This document shows positions 53,742 through 63,195 of a DNA stretch of 64,000 bases, piece after piece (position 1 is the first letter of the stretch; each line of letters begins with the position of its first letter). Below the pieces are notes generated by a model. The model did not search any database, was not told the DNA's origin, and saw only the letters and a list, made by a program, of their open reading frames with translations. Source of the DNA: Deltaproteobacteria bacterium GWB2_55_19 (GTDB lineage Bacteria > Desulfobacterota > GWC2-55-46); assembly GCA_001797465.1 (NCBI GenBank), contig MGPQ01000020.1:62001-126000 (forward strand), given 5' to 3'. The translations under genes were made by a program, and so were the position numbers.

Positions 53742-55031
53742 ATGAAGATGCCTGAGACGACCAATAAGGGAGACAAGACGGGGCAGGAGGGGTTTGTCCT
53801 GATACTCGCCCTCGTCACCATGCTCGCGATGACGCTCATCGGTTTGAGCGTCATCATGAGCTCTACGACCGACCTTCAGCTCGCGAGGAACGACCGCGAC
53901 GCCAAGCTCGCGTTCCAGCTCGCCGAGGCCGGCATAAACGAGGCCTCCGCGAGGCTCCACCTGTCGTCCTCCAACGCCAGGTATGTAGGCGAGGTCGAGG
54001 GCGAATCCGGTTACAGGACTGTAAGCTGGAACGCCGCCAACGCGCTCGGCAAGGACTTCGGCTACAACGTCGGCGGCAACAGGAACAGCGCGGACAACCT
54101 CAACTACACGGTCAACATAAGCTATCTTGTCGAGGGCAACACGGAGAACTACTGCGACAGCAACAACACCGCCGACAACGCCCCCTTGACCGCGACGGTC
54201 CCGCCGGCTAGTTGCCCCAACAGCCCGGCGGAGGTCGTGATGTACGGCCAGGACTTTAACCTCGACGCGAGCTTGACGTATATCGAGTACGGTCTGCTCC
54301 CGGTCTATGAGATTACCTCCACTGGCACCTCCAACGGCGTGACAAGGACGGTAGTAGCCTACCTCGGCGAGAGCAACCTGAATACCGACTCTCAGTACCC
54401 GATATTCACCAACGGATGCGTGGACGCGAGCGGCGTACCCAATACCCTCACAGGCGACCCGTCGGTGCCGGGTAGCGACGTCGTCATGCAGGCGACCGGG
54501 TGCGCGTGCGACCCTCAGCTGAGCCTCTCATGCAGTACAAGCACCGACCCGGTGGACATGAACACATATTTAGGCGACACGCTCGCCAACATCGCGACCT
54601 ACTCCGACGAGTACCACTCGTGCAAGAGCGCGGGATGCAATACCGCCGGGGACGACATCCCCTCGAACGGCAGGCTCGATAACGGCGTCGTCCAGAACTG
54701 GGAGGGTGCCGACCCGACCGAGGGGGTGCTCCTCTTTATCGACAACTCCGGCGGCGAGGACGCCACGATAGGCGGCAACGTCAGCGGCGAGGGGATACTC
54801 ATCGTTACCGGCAACCTCTCCATAAGCGGCAACATCACCTGGGAGGGGCTCATCTACGTACTCGGGACCCTTACGGTCTCGGGCACTGTGGACGTCCACG
54901 AGGGGGGGATGATGACAGGATCGACCGTGCTCCTTAACGGCAACGTCACCGTAAACTACGACAGGGAAGAGCTCCTTGAGATGTCGAGGCAGACGTCCAC
55001 CTCGGCGAAGATAGTCTGGAAGAGGCTCTGA
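53742..55031 (+). CDS. PilX-like prepilin with a large ectodomain
   Basis: A 429-residue protein. The leader ends EG before FVLILALVTMLAMTLIGLSVI, the PilX_N pattern; +5 is Leu and not Glu, as in PilX and GspK tip-type pseudopilins. LAFQLAEAGINEASARL follows. The ectodomain (about 100-300) is Asn- and Cys-rich; residues about 325-400 are a run of short turns with Gly-Asn (GGNVSGEGILIVTGNLSISGN), resembling a beta-helix. The reading frame is open far upstream, but the ATG at 53742 after GGGGGCC is the only start that gives a prepilin leader. A strong terminator follows. Confidence 0.88.
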   Translation: MKMPETTNKGDKTGQEGFVLILALVTMLAMTLIGLSVIMSSTTDLQLARNDRDAKLAFQLAEAGINEASARLHLSSSNARYVGEVEGESGYRTVSWNAANALGKDFGYNVGGNRNSADNLNYTVNISYLVEGNTENYCDSNNTADNAPLTATVPPASCPNSPAEVVMYGQDFNLDASLTYIEYGLLPVYEITSTGTSNGVTRTVVAYLGESNLNTDSQYPIFTNGCVDASGVPNTLTGDPSVPGSDVVMQATGCACDPQLSLSCSTSTDPVDMNTYLGDTLANIATYSDEYHSCKSAGCNTAGDDIPSNGRLDNGVVQNWEGADPTEGVLLFIDNSGGEDATIGGNVSGEGILIVTGNLSISGNITWEGLIYVLGTLTVSGTVDVHEGGMMTGSTVLLNGNVTVNYDREELLEMSRQTSTSAKIVWKRL

Positions 55032-55117
55032 CGGTCACTGTGATTGGAAGCCATTACGTTCCGCGCCGTCACGCGTTTTGAGCGCATTCTCCTGAAAGCT
55101 GAAAGTGTAATAAACCG

Positions 55118-55159
55118 CATGGGCCGCCGGGCTTTTCGCCCGGCGGCCCATGTTTTTTT
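55118..55159 (+). terminator. Strong rho-independent terminator of the prepilin operon
   Basis: A perfect 15-bp stem (55118-55132 with 55138-55152), loop TTTTC, and a seven-T run after it. One of the strongest in the window. Confidence 0.95.
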
Positions 55160-55255
55160 GATTTCCTTAAAGTTTCCCATCGTTGCCCCGATATATAAAC
55201 AGTGGCTTCAATTAGCGCCAAATTATATATAATTATGATAATTTAAAAAAATGTA

Positions 55256-55284
55256 TTGACAATTTTGACATATTGGAATAGATT
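55256..55284 (+). promoter_or_regulatory. Strong promoter of the xre-pilMNOPQ operon
   Basis: Perfect TTGACA (55256-55261), a 17-base spacer and TAGATT (55279-55284). A long A/T tract (about 55220-55252) just upstream could serve as an UP element. The leader is about 75 bases; the gap of 55160-55366 holds nothing else clear. Confidence 0.7.
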
Positions 55285-55366
55285 TCAATTAAATTGCCCA
55301 GGCCTTTGCGGGATTGCCGGAAACTTTTAAAAATTCCATTTAAGTTGTGACTTTAGTGCTTGCCAT

Positions 55367-55564
55367 ATGGCCAGAAATAAACTAAAAAATATACGAGAGA
55401 ACCTGCTTCTGAGCAAATCCGAACTCGCTCGCAAGGCAGGCATCTCGCCGCTTACCGTAGACAGGATAGAGCGCGGCTTCCCATGCAGGGTGGACACCAA
55501 GAGGAAGATAATACACGCTCTGGGGCTGAAGGTAACGGACAAGGGAAAGGTCTTTACGGACTGA
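55367..55564 (+). CDS. Small XRE-family helix-turn-helix protein
   Basis: A 65-residue protein that is a complete XRE helix-turn-helix and little more: IRENLLLSKSELARKAGISPLTVDRIERG is the two-helix core, followed by a helix with KRKIIHALGL. It likely binds DNA as a dimer. It lies 10 bases before pilM and right after the operon promoter, so autoregulation of the pilus operon is likely but unproven. Confidence 0.9.
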   Translation: MARNKLKNIRENLLLSKSELARKAGISPLTVDRIERGFPCRVDTKRKIIHALGLKVTDKGKVFTD

Positions 55565-55574
55565 CCGGGGGTAT

Positions 55575-56633
55575 ATGAATCTGCCGTTTTTGAAGAAAAA
55601 GGACGCCGTCGCCTTCGACATAGGCTCCAATTCCATAAAGCTCGTCCAGATGAGCCAGACAAAGAAGGGATGGGAGCTTACCAAGCTCGGCATGGCCGAA
55701 CTCCCGCCCGAGGCGATCGTCGACGGCTCCATAATCGACTCCATGACGGTCACAAACACGCTTAAGGACCTCATCAGGGAGCACGGGGTCAAGGTCAAGG
55801 ACGCCGTCTCCTCGCTCACCGGACACTCAGTCATCATAAAAAAAGTCAGTTTCCCCGCCATGTCCGAGGAAGAGCTCGCCGATTCCATCCAGTGGGAGGC
55901 CGAGCAGTACATCCCGTTCCCGATAACCGACGTCAACATCGATTTTCAGATACTCGGCGCCGACACCGAGGGCAGGGGCCAGATGGACGTAATGCTGGTC
56001 GCGGTCAAGAAGGACGTCATAAACGACTATACGAACGTCATCAAGGAGGCGGGGTTGAACCCCGTCGTCATCGACGTCGACTCCTTCGCACTCGAGAACA
56101 TGATGGAGATAAACTACCCGGTGGCCCCAGGCGAGAACATCGCGATGGTGAACATCGGCGCCTCCATCACCTCCATAAGCGTCATATTCGCCGGGCTCAC
56201 CATATTCACCCGTTCGATACCGATGGGCGGCAACCAGTTCACCGAAGAGATACAGAGACAGCTTAACGTGAGTTTCAAGGACGCCGAGGAGATGAAGACC
56301 GGGAAGAAGGCAGAGGGCGAGACGCCGATAGCCCCGGCTGTCGAGTCTATCGCCTCGAACCTCACCTTCGAGGTGAAGAGGTCGCTGGACTTTTTCCTCG
56401 GCGGCTCCCAGGGTTCTTACGTCAGCAAGATATACCTCTCCGGCGGCGGCTCGCTGGCGCCGGGGCTTAAGGACCTCATGCAGGAGAAGACCACCATCCC
56501 GGCGGAAGTGGTGAACCCGTTCAAGAATGTTGAGGCCAACCCCAAGCACTTCGACAAGGAAAAGCTCAAGGACTCGGCCCCGTTCTTCGCAGTGGCCGTG
56601 GGGCTTGCCACGCGGAGGTTCGCAGACAGATGA
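55575..56633 (+). CDS. pilM: Type IV pilus assembly ATPase-like protein PilM
   Basis: A 352-residue actin-fold protein. AFDIGSNSIKLVQM is the phosphate-1 region, VNIGASITSISV the second, and YLSGGGSLAPGLKDLM the adenosine site. PilM sits in the cytoplasm and binds the PilN N-terminal tail, linking the motor to the periplasmic ring. Its 3' end overlaps pilN by 4 bases. Confidence 0.97.
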   Translation: MNLPFLKKKDAVAFDIGSNSIKLVQMSQTKKGWELTKLGMAELPPEAIVDGSIIDSMTVTNTLKDLIREHGVKVKDAVSSLTGHSVIIKKVSFPAMSEEELADSIQWEAEQYIPFPITDVNIDFQILGADTEGRGQMDVMLVAVKKDVINDYTNVIKEAGLNPVVIDVDSFALENMMEINYPVAPGENIAMVNIGASITSISVIFAGLTIFTRSIPMGGNQFTEEIQRQLNVSFKDAEEMKTGKKAEGETPIAPAVESIASNLTFEVKRSLDFFLGGSQGSYVSKIYLSGGGSLAPGLKDLMQEKTTIPAEVVNPFKNVEANPKHFDKEKLKDSAPFFAVAVGLATRRFADR

Positions 56634-57202
56634 TCCGCATAAACCTCCTGCCCGTAAGGGCCGCAAAGAAAAAGGAATCGCTCCGGTTCCAGCTGACGGT
56701 AGCCGGTCTCGTGAGTTTTCTCGTCATCGTACTGGCCCTCGGCGCGTACTTTACGGTGAGGAACGAGGCGGGCGGGCTGAAGGACCAGCTGGCGCAGGGC
56801 GAACAGGAGATCTCGGAGCTTAAAAAGAAGATAGGCGAGCTCTCGAAGATAAAAGAGCAGAAGAGGATAGTAGAGGAGAAACTGAAGGTCATAACCAGTC
56901 TCGAGGCCGCGAGGACCGGCCCTGTCGAGCTCTTCAGGAAGATAGGCGAGGCCATACCTGAGAGGGCCTGGCTCGCCTCCATGAAGGACGAGGGGGCGGC
57001 TGTCGTCGTCAAGGGCTACGCCTCCGACGACGAGGTGGTCGCGGACTTCATGAGGGGGCTTCAGAAGTTCAAGGACCTCGGGGTGGTCGAGCTGGAGGTC
57101 GCCCAGAGGCTGATCGAGAAGGAAACCGGCTCGGACCTCGTGGGCTTCACCATAAGGCTCGAGAAGACGATCGAGAAGCCCCAGCCCAAGGAGAAGAAAT
57201 AA
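56630..57202 (+). CDS. pilN: Type IV pilus alignment protein PilN
   Basis: A 190-residue inner-membrane protein. It starts MIRINLLPVRAAKKKE, the conserved INLLP tail bound by PilM, then a membrane segment (about 24-44), a coiled coil (about 48-85) and a ferredoxin-like periplasmic domain (WLASMKDEGAAVVVKGYA). It forms a heterodimer with PilO. Confidence 0.96.
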   Translation: MIRINLLPVRAAKKKESLRFQLTVAGLVSFLVIVLALGAYFTVRNEAGGLKDQLAQGEQEISELKKKIGELSKIKEQKRIVEEKLKVITSLEAARTGPVELFRKIGEAIPERAWLASMKDEGAAVVVKGYASDDEVVADFMRGLQKFKDLGVVELEVAQRLIEKETGSDLVGFTIRLEKTIEKPQPKEKK

Positions 57203-57203
57203 C

Positions 57204-57812
57204 ATGGCCCTTGCGCTGCCTAAGATAAATCCGGAAATAATAATGAAGCTCCCGCTCCCGAAGCGGGCGGCGATACTCGCGGCGGTGAACGTCGTGGTCG
57301 TCGGGCTCATCTACTGGTTCCTCATAGGCCCCAAGTACGCTGAGGTCAAGGACCTCCGCGTACAGCTCCAGGACCTGAACGTCAAGCTGAACGAGAACAG
57401 GCAGATAGCCGCCGACATCCCGAAGTTCATTCAGGAAAAGGACGAGATGGAGCAGAAACTCAAGGCCGCGGTCGCCCAGCTCCCGAACGAAAAGGAGATC
57501 CCCGACCTCATAGACAGCATAAGCGAGGCCGGGCAGAGGGCGGGCCTCAAAATACTGCTCTTTAAGCCCGAACGCGAGAACAAGAAGGGCTTTTACGCGG
57601 AGGTGCCGGTCTCGATGATGGTGGAGGGCAGGTTTGAGAGCCTCTACGACTTCAGCGACAAGGTAGGCAAGCTCCCGAGGATAGTGAACATCAGCGGCAT
57701 GGACATATTATCGATTGCGCACAAGAACAGGATCCCACAGCTCAAAGCGAACTTCACGTCCACGACCTTCAGGTTCATACCGATGCAGGGCGAAGGAGAG
57801 CCTAAGAAATAA
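57204..57812 (+). CDS. pilO: Type IV pilus alignment protein PilO
   Basis: A 202-residue protein with one membrane segment (about 27-44, ILAAVNVVVVGLIYWFLIG), a coiled coil (about 48-90) and a C-terminal ferredoxin-like domain (VPVSMMVEGRFESLYDFSDKVGKLPRI, residues about 130-155). It starts one base after the pilN stop and overlaps pilP by one base (TAATG). Confidence 0.95.
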   Translation: MALALPKINPEIIMKLPLPKRAAILAAVNVVVVGLIYWFLIGPKYAEVKDLRVQLQDLNVKLNENRQIAADIPKFIQEKDEMEQKLKAAVAQLPNEKEIPDLIDSISEAGQRAGLKILLFKPERENKKGFYAEVPVSMMVEGRFESLYDFSDKVGKLPRIVNISGMDILSIAHKNRIPQLKANFTSTTFRFIPMQGEGEPKK

Positions 57813-58333
57813 TGGCAAGGAGATTCGTAATACTCTTTTTAGCGGCGTCCCTCTCGCTCGCGATTACGGCCTGCAAGAAGGAAGAGCCCAAGCCGGAAGA
57901 GCCCATTAAAAAGGCCCAGCCTGCGGCGCAGGCCGCCCCGCAGGCCGCCCCAGCTTCGATAGACGCATCAGCGAAGGCGGATGCGAGTGTAGAGGCCTCC
58001 AGGCGCAGGAACCCGTTCCAGAGCCACATCCTTCTGCTCCGCGGGACCGCGGACGGCCCGAGGAAGATAAAGGGGCCGCTCGAATGCTGCGAGCTGGCCC
58101 TCTTCAAGGTGCACGCAATAGTAGCCGCCAGAGACGGCGCGTTCGCGCTCGCGCAGGCCCCCGACGGCAAGAGGTATGTCGTAAGGAAGGGCGACGTCAT
58201 CGGCACCAAGGAAGGCAAGGTCATAAAGATAGACGGCAGGGCGATAACGGTAAGGGAGTTCACGAGGGACCAGGAAGGCAAGGTCATCTCGACAGATGAC
58301 ACCGATTTGAAGCTCCCTGCCGAAAGGAGATAG
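57812..58333 (+). CDS. pilP: Type IV pilus lipoprotein PilP
   Basis: A 173-residue lipoprotein (signal ending LAITAC, Cys20). A Pro/Ala/Lys-rich linker (about 22-60) leads to a beta-domain with PLECCELALFKVHAIVAARDGAFALAQAPDGKRYVVRKGD, the PilP domain that links PilNO to the PilQ secretin. A Cys pair (CC in LECCEL) is unusual but may be structural. Confidence 0.94.
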   Translation: MARRFVILFLAASLSLAITACKKEEPKPEEPIKKAQPAAQAAPQAAPASIDASAKADASVEASRRRNPFQSHILLLRGTADGPRKIKGPLECCELALFKVHAIVAARDGAFALAQAPDGKRYVVRKGDVIGTKEGKVIKIDGRAITVREFTRDQEGKVISTDDTDLKLPAERR

Positions 58334-58409
58334 CCGTCCGGCACGGCCGCGGTCAGTTGTTTTTTTCGTTTTCCGGTTTGATCCAAGTAAGAGAAGCTCT
58401 GGAGGGCTT

Positions 58410-61217
58410 ATGCGTATGACAGACGATCGGTTGAGGCACGGCCTCATCGGCTCCATCCTTGCCGGCGCGCTTATCTTCACTGGTTGCGCCTCAACGGGGC
58501 CGAAGGACATAAAGGGGGACGTCGCGCCATCGAGCGTAGCCGGGGCTCCTGAGCCCCAAAAAGAGGCGGCCGCCCCGAACGTCGTCTCTGTCGAGTACAT
58601 AAACGTAGTCGGCGACGGCGACAGGGTCATGATAGCCACGACCGGGCCCGTCAAGTTTACGGCCTTCAGGCTATCCGAGCCCTCAAGGCTCATACTCGAC
58701 CTCCCGGGCGTCAACCTCGACAAGGTCCCGGCCTCTCTCTCCGTGAACAACGCGTTCGTTGGAGAGATAACGTCGGCGACCTACGGGGAAGGCAAGGACA
58801 TAGGCAGGGTCGTCATAGGGCTTAAGGACGGGGTCGACCACGACGTCAAATCCGGCGATAACAGCATACTCGTCAGCCTCGCCGCCCCTGTTTCAGCCGT
58901 TGCCCTCCAGCCCGTTGCTGAGACGGTGAAGGCCCCGGCGCAGGCCGCACTTGTTGAGCCGATAAAGGTCGAAGACCTTGCCCCCCAGGCGAAGCCGATG
59001 AAGCAGGCCTCAGCCGTCGTCAGGGTGGCCGAGTCAAGGGACGGAGAGAACACCGTCATAAGGATAGTGAGCGACGGGCTTCTCGGGAATTACAGCACGT
59101 TCGATCTGGACAGCCCCGGGAGGATCGTCATAGACGTCTGGGATGTGGACAGTTCCATCGGCAAGGACGTGGTAAGGCTTGAAGGAAAGTATCTCAAGAC
59201 CGTAAGGGTCGGGACCCACGCCGACAAGGCGCGTTTCGTCTTTGACGCGGCGGGTAAGAAGCTCCAGCCCCATTCGATAAAGCGCGTAGACGGCGAGATA
59301 GTCGTCACGATCGGGCCGAAGGTCGTGCCTGTCGTTGACGAGGCCGCGATGCCGTCCAGAAAGCCAGTCAAAAAGGCCGAGCAGGTAAAGACGGCCAAGG
59401 CGGAGAAAAACGCGGAAACTAAGAAGGAGGCCGCGGAGGCCCAGAAGGCCGCTGTGGCCGTAAGCGTTGTTGAGGGACCGAAGGCCGAGCCGGAAAAGAC
59501 CGTTGAAAAGGCCGTAACGCCCGAGAATGCATTAAGGGTCGAGAAGGTCGAGTTCAGGCGCGTCGAAGGCGCGGGCGCTCTCTCCATAGCCACGAACGCG
59601 AAGGCCGAGTACGATGTGAAAGAGTCCGCGGACGGCATGACCGTTACGATAGACATCAAGGGCGCTACAATCTCCGAGGAGCTTACAAGGACGCTGGACG
59701 CCGGAAAGCTCAATACCCCGGTCGCGACCGTCAGCTCGTTCCAGGGCGCCGCTGAGCCCAAAGAGGTCCGCGTAATAGTGAAGCTCAGGGAAAAGGCCCC
59801 GTACACGGTAACGGACGGGGACGGCACGCTTAAACTGAATTTCGCTGCGACAGCCGCCGAGACGGCGCCGGCTGTAAAGGCGCAGTCCGAAGCGGATAAA
59901 CCGGCGGATAAGGAAGCTCCCCTTCTGGCTGATAAGCGCGAGTACACGGGCGCTAAGATAGACCTCGACATGATGGACGCTAACGTCAGCGACGTGCTCC
60001 GTCTCCTTGCCGAGATAAGCAACATGAACATCATAGCCTCAGACGACGTAAAGGGCACGATATCGCTACGGCTCAAAAATGTGCCGTGGGACCAGGCCTT
60101 TGACATAATACTCCGTTCGAAGGACTTGGACAGCGTCCAGGAGGGCAACGTCATAAGGGTCGCCCCGGCCACCAAGATAAGGCTGGAGAAGGAATCCGTC
60201 CTGGCCTCCCGCAAGGCGCAGGAGAAGCTTGAGAACCTCGACACTCACTTCATCCCCATCAACTACGCCACGTCCACCGACCTCATAAAGTCGGTCCAGA
60301 GCGTGCTTACCGAAAGGGGAACGGTCACTAACGACATCAGGACGAACACCATCATAGTAAAGGACATCAAGGCCGGGGTCGAGGCGGCGAAAAACCTCAT
60401 CACCAAGCTCGACACCGCGATACCGCAGGTCCTTATAGAGGCGCGGATAGTAGAGGCCTCAACGAGCTTCGCCAGGGACTTAGGGATACAGTGGGGCCTT
60501 GATTACGGCACCGGCGGCTCCACCTCGACGCAGACTTTCGGATCGAGCGGCACGACCGGCCAGGCGACCGACAGGATGCAGACGCCGAACTCGAACATAC
60601 AGGTCTCCGGCGCAGACCAGTACGCTGTTAACCTCCCGGCCTCCGGCAACGCAGGCACGCTCGGCGCGCTCGGTTTCCTCCTCGGCAGCGCCGGTTCCAA
60701 TCCGTTCCTTCTGGACTTGAGGCTCTCGGCCGGCGAGTCTGAAGGAAGGCTCAAGACCATATCGAGGCCGAGGATCACGACGATGGACAACAAGGAGGCG
60801 AAGATCGAGCAGGGCGAGTCCATCCCCTTCGAGACGACCTCGTCGGCCGGCACCGCAACGACGTTCATCGACGCGAACTTAAGCCTGACCGTCACGCCCC
60901 ACATAACGCCTGACGGGTCGGTCCTCATGAAGATAAAGGCGTCGAGAAACTCCATAGGCACGTTCAGGACCTCAGGCGGAGAGCCTTCGATAAACAAGAA
61001 GGAGTCCTCTACCGAGGTCCTCGTGAGGGACGGCGAGACGACCGTCATAGGCGGGATAGTGATAACGGATAAGAGCGATTCCGATCAGGGCATACCGTAC
61101 CTCCAGGACATCCCGCTCATCGGATGGCTCTTCAAGTCCAAGTCCGTCTCCGACTCCCAGACCGAGCTCCTTATCTTCATAACCCCTACCATCATAAAAG
61201 ACAAGATCAAGGCCTGA
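58410..61217 (+). CDS. pilQ: Type IV pilus secretin PilQ with three AMIN domains and a lipobox
   Basis: A 935-residue outer-membrane channel. The signal has a lipobox (IFTGC, Cys26), so the N-terminus may be lipidated. Three AMIN-like domains (about 60-155, 205-310, 375-480) bind peptidoglycan; a Lys/Ala/Glu-rich linker lies between the second and third. Then come an STN/N0 domain (about 515-590), an N1-type domain (about 610-680) and the secretin core (about 690-930; GDGETTVIGGIV near the end, then PLIGWLFKS). Two AMIN domains are common; three are more than usual. A 76-base gap with a T-run separates it from pilP. Confidence 0.95.
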   Translation: MRMTDDRLRHGLIGSILAGALIFTGCASTGPKDIKGDVAPSSVAGAPEPQKEAAAPNVVSVEYINVVGDGDRVMIATTGPVKFTAFRLSEPSRLILDLPGVNLDKVPASLSVNNAFVGEITSATYGEGKDIGRVVIGLKDGVDHDVKSGDNSILVSLAAPVSAVALQPVAETVKAPAQAALVEPIKVEDLAPQAKPMKQASAVVRVAESRDGENTVIRIVSDGLLGNYSTFDLDSPGRIVIDVWDVDSSIGKDVVRLEGKYLKTVRVGTHADKARFVFDAAGKKLQPHSIKRVDGEIVVTIGPKVVPVVDEAAMPSRKPVKKAEQVKTAKAEKNAETKKEAAEAQKAAVAVSVVEGPKAEPEKTVEKAVTPENALRVEKVEFRRVEGAGALSIATNAKAEYDVKESADGMTVTIDIKGATISEELTRTLDAGKLNTPVATVSSFQGAAEPKEVRVIVKLREKAPYTVTDGDGTLKLNFAATAAETAPAVKAQSEADKPADKEAPLLADKREYTGAKIDLDMMDANVSDVLRLLAEISNMNIIASDDVKGTISLRLKNVPWDQAFDIILRSKDLDSVQEGNVIRVAPATKIRLEKESVLASRKAQEKLENLDTHFIPINYATSTDLIKSVQSVLTERGTVTNDIRTNTIIVKDIKAGVEAAKNLITKLDTAIPQVLIEARIVEASTSFARDLGIQWGLDYGTGGSTSTQTFGSSGTTGQATDRMQTPNSNIQVSGADQYAVNLPASGNAGTLGALGFLLGSAGSNPFLLDLRLSAGESEGRLKTISRPRITTMDNKEAKIEQGESIPFETTSSAGTATTFIDANLSLTVTPHITPDGSVLMKIKASRNSIGTFRTSGGEPSINKKESSTEVLVRDGETTVIGGIVITDKSDSDQGIPYLQDIPLIGWLFKSKSVSDSQTELLIFITPTIIKDKIKA

Positions 61218-61234
61218 CGGCCTCTCTTTAAAAC

Positions 61235-61268
61235 AAAAAAAAGCACCCCGGAAGGGGTGCTTTTTTTT
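61235..61268 (+). terminator. Rho-independent terminator after pilQ
   Basis: AAAAAAAAGCACCCC pairs with GGGGTGCTTTTTTTT around GGAA; the GC core is 61243-61249 with 61254-61260, followed by a long T-run. It can work on both strands. Confidence 0.93.
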
Positions 61269-61339
61269 GTTTTTTTCTCCCCTACTGTGTTATGTTAAAA
61301 AACGGTAAAAGGAAAAAATCCCGCGTTGGATAAGGTATA

Positions 61340-62542
61340 ATGCTGAAGTTTCTGACCGCAGGCGAATCACATGGAAAAAGCCTTACGGCGATTGTGGAGG
61401 GCGCGCCTTCGGGCCTGCCCATCTCTCCCGCCGGGATAGACGCCGACCTTGCCAGGAGGCAAGGCGGCTACGGCAGGGGCGGCAGGATGAAGATAGAGAC
61501 GGACGGCGTTGAGATAACCGCCGGCGTCCGGCACGGGCTTACGCTCGGGTCCCCCATCGCGCTTATCATAAGGAACAGGGACTGGGAGAACTGGGCGGAC
61601 GTCATGTCTCCAACGCCGTCTCCGGGCTACGATGAGTCGCGGGCGGTAACGAAGCCGAGGCCAGGGCACGCGGACTTGTCCGGCGGCCTCAAATACGACC
61701 ACAGGGACCTGCGGAACGTTCTCGAGAGGTCGAGCGCGAGAGAGACCGCCGCGAGGGTAGCGGCAGGGGCGGTTGCCAGGCGCCTCCTCGACGAGTTCGG
61801 GATAAAGGTATACAGCTGGGTGACCGGCATCGGCGGCGTGGAATGGCAGAGGAGGGGCAACGCCCCTTTCGACAAGATATTTGACGGCGCCGAGGCGTCG
61901 GTTGTGAGGTGTCCCGACAAAAAGGCCTCCAGGGAGATGGTCGCGGCGATAGACCGCGCCAAAAAGGCGGGGGACAGCCTCGGGGGCGTATTCGAGGTCG
62001 TAGTCGCCGGCGTGCCGCCGGGGCTCGGGAGCCATGTCCAGTGGGACAGGAAGCTCGACGGGTCTCTTGCACGCGCGCTCATGTCCATTCAGGCGATAAA
62101 GGGCGTTGAGGTAGGCACAGGCTTCGGCGCAGGCGCTACCCCAGGCTCAAGGGTCCACGACGAGATATTCTACGGGAGAAAGGCGGATGCGGCGAAGGGT
62201 TCATATTGGCCAGCGCCCGGGGGTTTTTTCAGGAAGACGAACAACGCGGGCGGCATAGAAGGCGGGATGTCGAACGGAGAGTCCATAGTGCTCCGGGCCG
62301 TCATGAAGCCGATACCGACGCTCTATAAGCCGCTTAAGTCCGTTGACATAGCCACAAAGGAGCCGTTCAAGGCGTCTATCGAGAGGTCGGACGTCTGCGC
62401 GGTCCCAGCCGCGGCAATCGTCGCCGAGTCTGCGGTCGCCTTCGAGGTGGCAAGAGAGTTCCTTATAAAATTCGGCGGTGACTCGGTAAAGGAAATTGAA
62501 AGGAATTACAGGGGCTACCTCGGCCAGATAGCCCGTTACTGA
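61340..62542 (+). CDS. aroC: Chorismate synthase
   Basis: A 400-residue enzyme for the last step of the shikimate route, needing reduced [52 protein letters not shown] and [17 protein letters not shown] are the family signatures. TATAAT at 61336-61341 overlaps the start codon but has no -35; AAGG lies 4 bases before ATG. aroK and aroB follow. Confidence 0.97.
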   Translation: MLKFLTAGESHGKSLTAIVEGAPSGLPISPAGIDADLARRQGGYGRGGRMKIETDGVEITAGVRHGLTLGSPIALIIRNRDWENWADVMSPTPSPGYDESRAVTKPRPGHADLSGGLKYDHRDLRNVLERSSARETAARVAAGAVARRLLDEFGIKVYSWVTGIGGVEWQRRGNAPFDKIFDGAEASVVRCPDKKASREMVAAIDRAKKAGDSLGGVFEVVVAGVPPGLGSHVQWDRKLDGSLARALMSIQAIKGVEVGTGFGAGATPGSRVHDEIFYGRKADAAKGSYWPAPGGFFRKTNNAGGIEGGMSNGESIVLRAVMKPIPTLYKPLKSVDIATKEPFKASIERSDVCAVPAAAIVAESAVAFEVAREFLIKFGGDSVKEIERNYRGYLGQIARY

Positions 62543-62638
62543 TCGCCGTGGCGGTAGTAGAGGCCAGGCCGGGGGCGCGCGGATCACGCCTTTTTTCCAT
62601 TGCGGTCCGTGGCGTTCCGTAGAGAGTTGACGGAGAAT

Positions 62639-63166
62639 ATGAATATCGTCCTGACCGGCTTTATGGGTACCGGCAAATCGACTGTCGGGAGGCTCCTTTC
62701 AAGGGAACTCGGGCTCAGGTTCATGGACCTGGATGAGCTTATCGAGAGGGAGGCGTCCCTTGAGGTAAAGGACATCTTCGAGGTCCACGGCGAGGCGCGC
62801 TTTCGTGAACTTGAGAGCGCGGTCATTGAGCGGCTCTACACCGGCGCGTACGGCAACGGAATAATCATCTCGACCGGCGGCGGCGCAATCCTGAACGAGA
62901 GGAACAGGGCGCTTCTGAAATCCTTCGGAAAGGTCGTTTGTCTAAGGGCTTCGGTCGACGAGATATTGAAGAGGGTGGGGGAAAGGACTGACAGGCCCCT
63001 CCTTGCGAGGCCTGACAAGAGAGAGACGATAGAGAGGCTCCTTAAGGAGCGCGACGATGCTTACGGGGACTCGGATATTTCCATAGACACTACCGCTCTT
63101 TCCATAGAGCAGGTGGTTGCGAGGGTCGTGTCTTTTGTTGAAACATCCGCAAAAACGCCGAGTTAA
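62639..63166 (+). CDS. aroK: Shikimate kinase
   Basis: A 175-residue P-loop kinase. MNIVLTGFMGTGKSTVGRLLS has the Walker A, FMDLDELIEREA the shikimate-binding Asp, GGGAIL and the lid segment RTDRPLLARPDKRETIERLLKER, whose first Arg pairs bind ATP and shikimate. The frame is open from 62600; ATG at 62639 gives the normal length, although GGAG is close to it. A TTG at 62627 is possible. Confidence 0.95.
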   Translation: MNIVLTGFMGTGKSTVGRLLSRELGLRFMDLDELIEREASLEVKDIFEVHGEARFRELESAVIERLYTGAYGNGIIISTGGGAILNERNRALLKSFGKVVCLRASVDEILKRVGERTDRPLLARPDKRETIERLLKERDDAYGDSDISIDTTALSIEQVVARVVSFVETSAKTPS

Positions 63167-63195
63167 GATAAAAGCCTGATGGAGAGGATGAAAAG

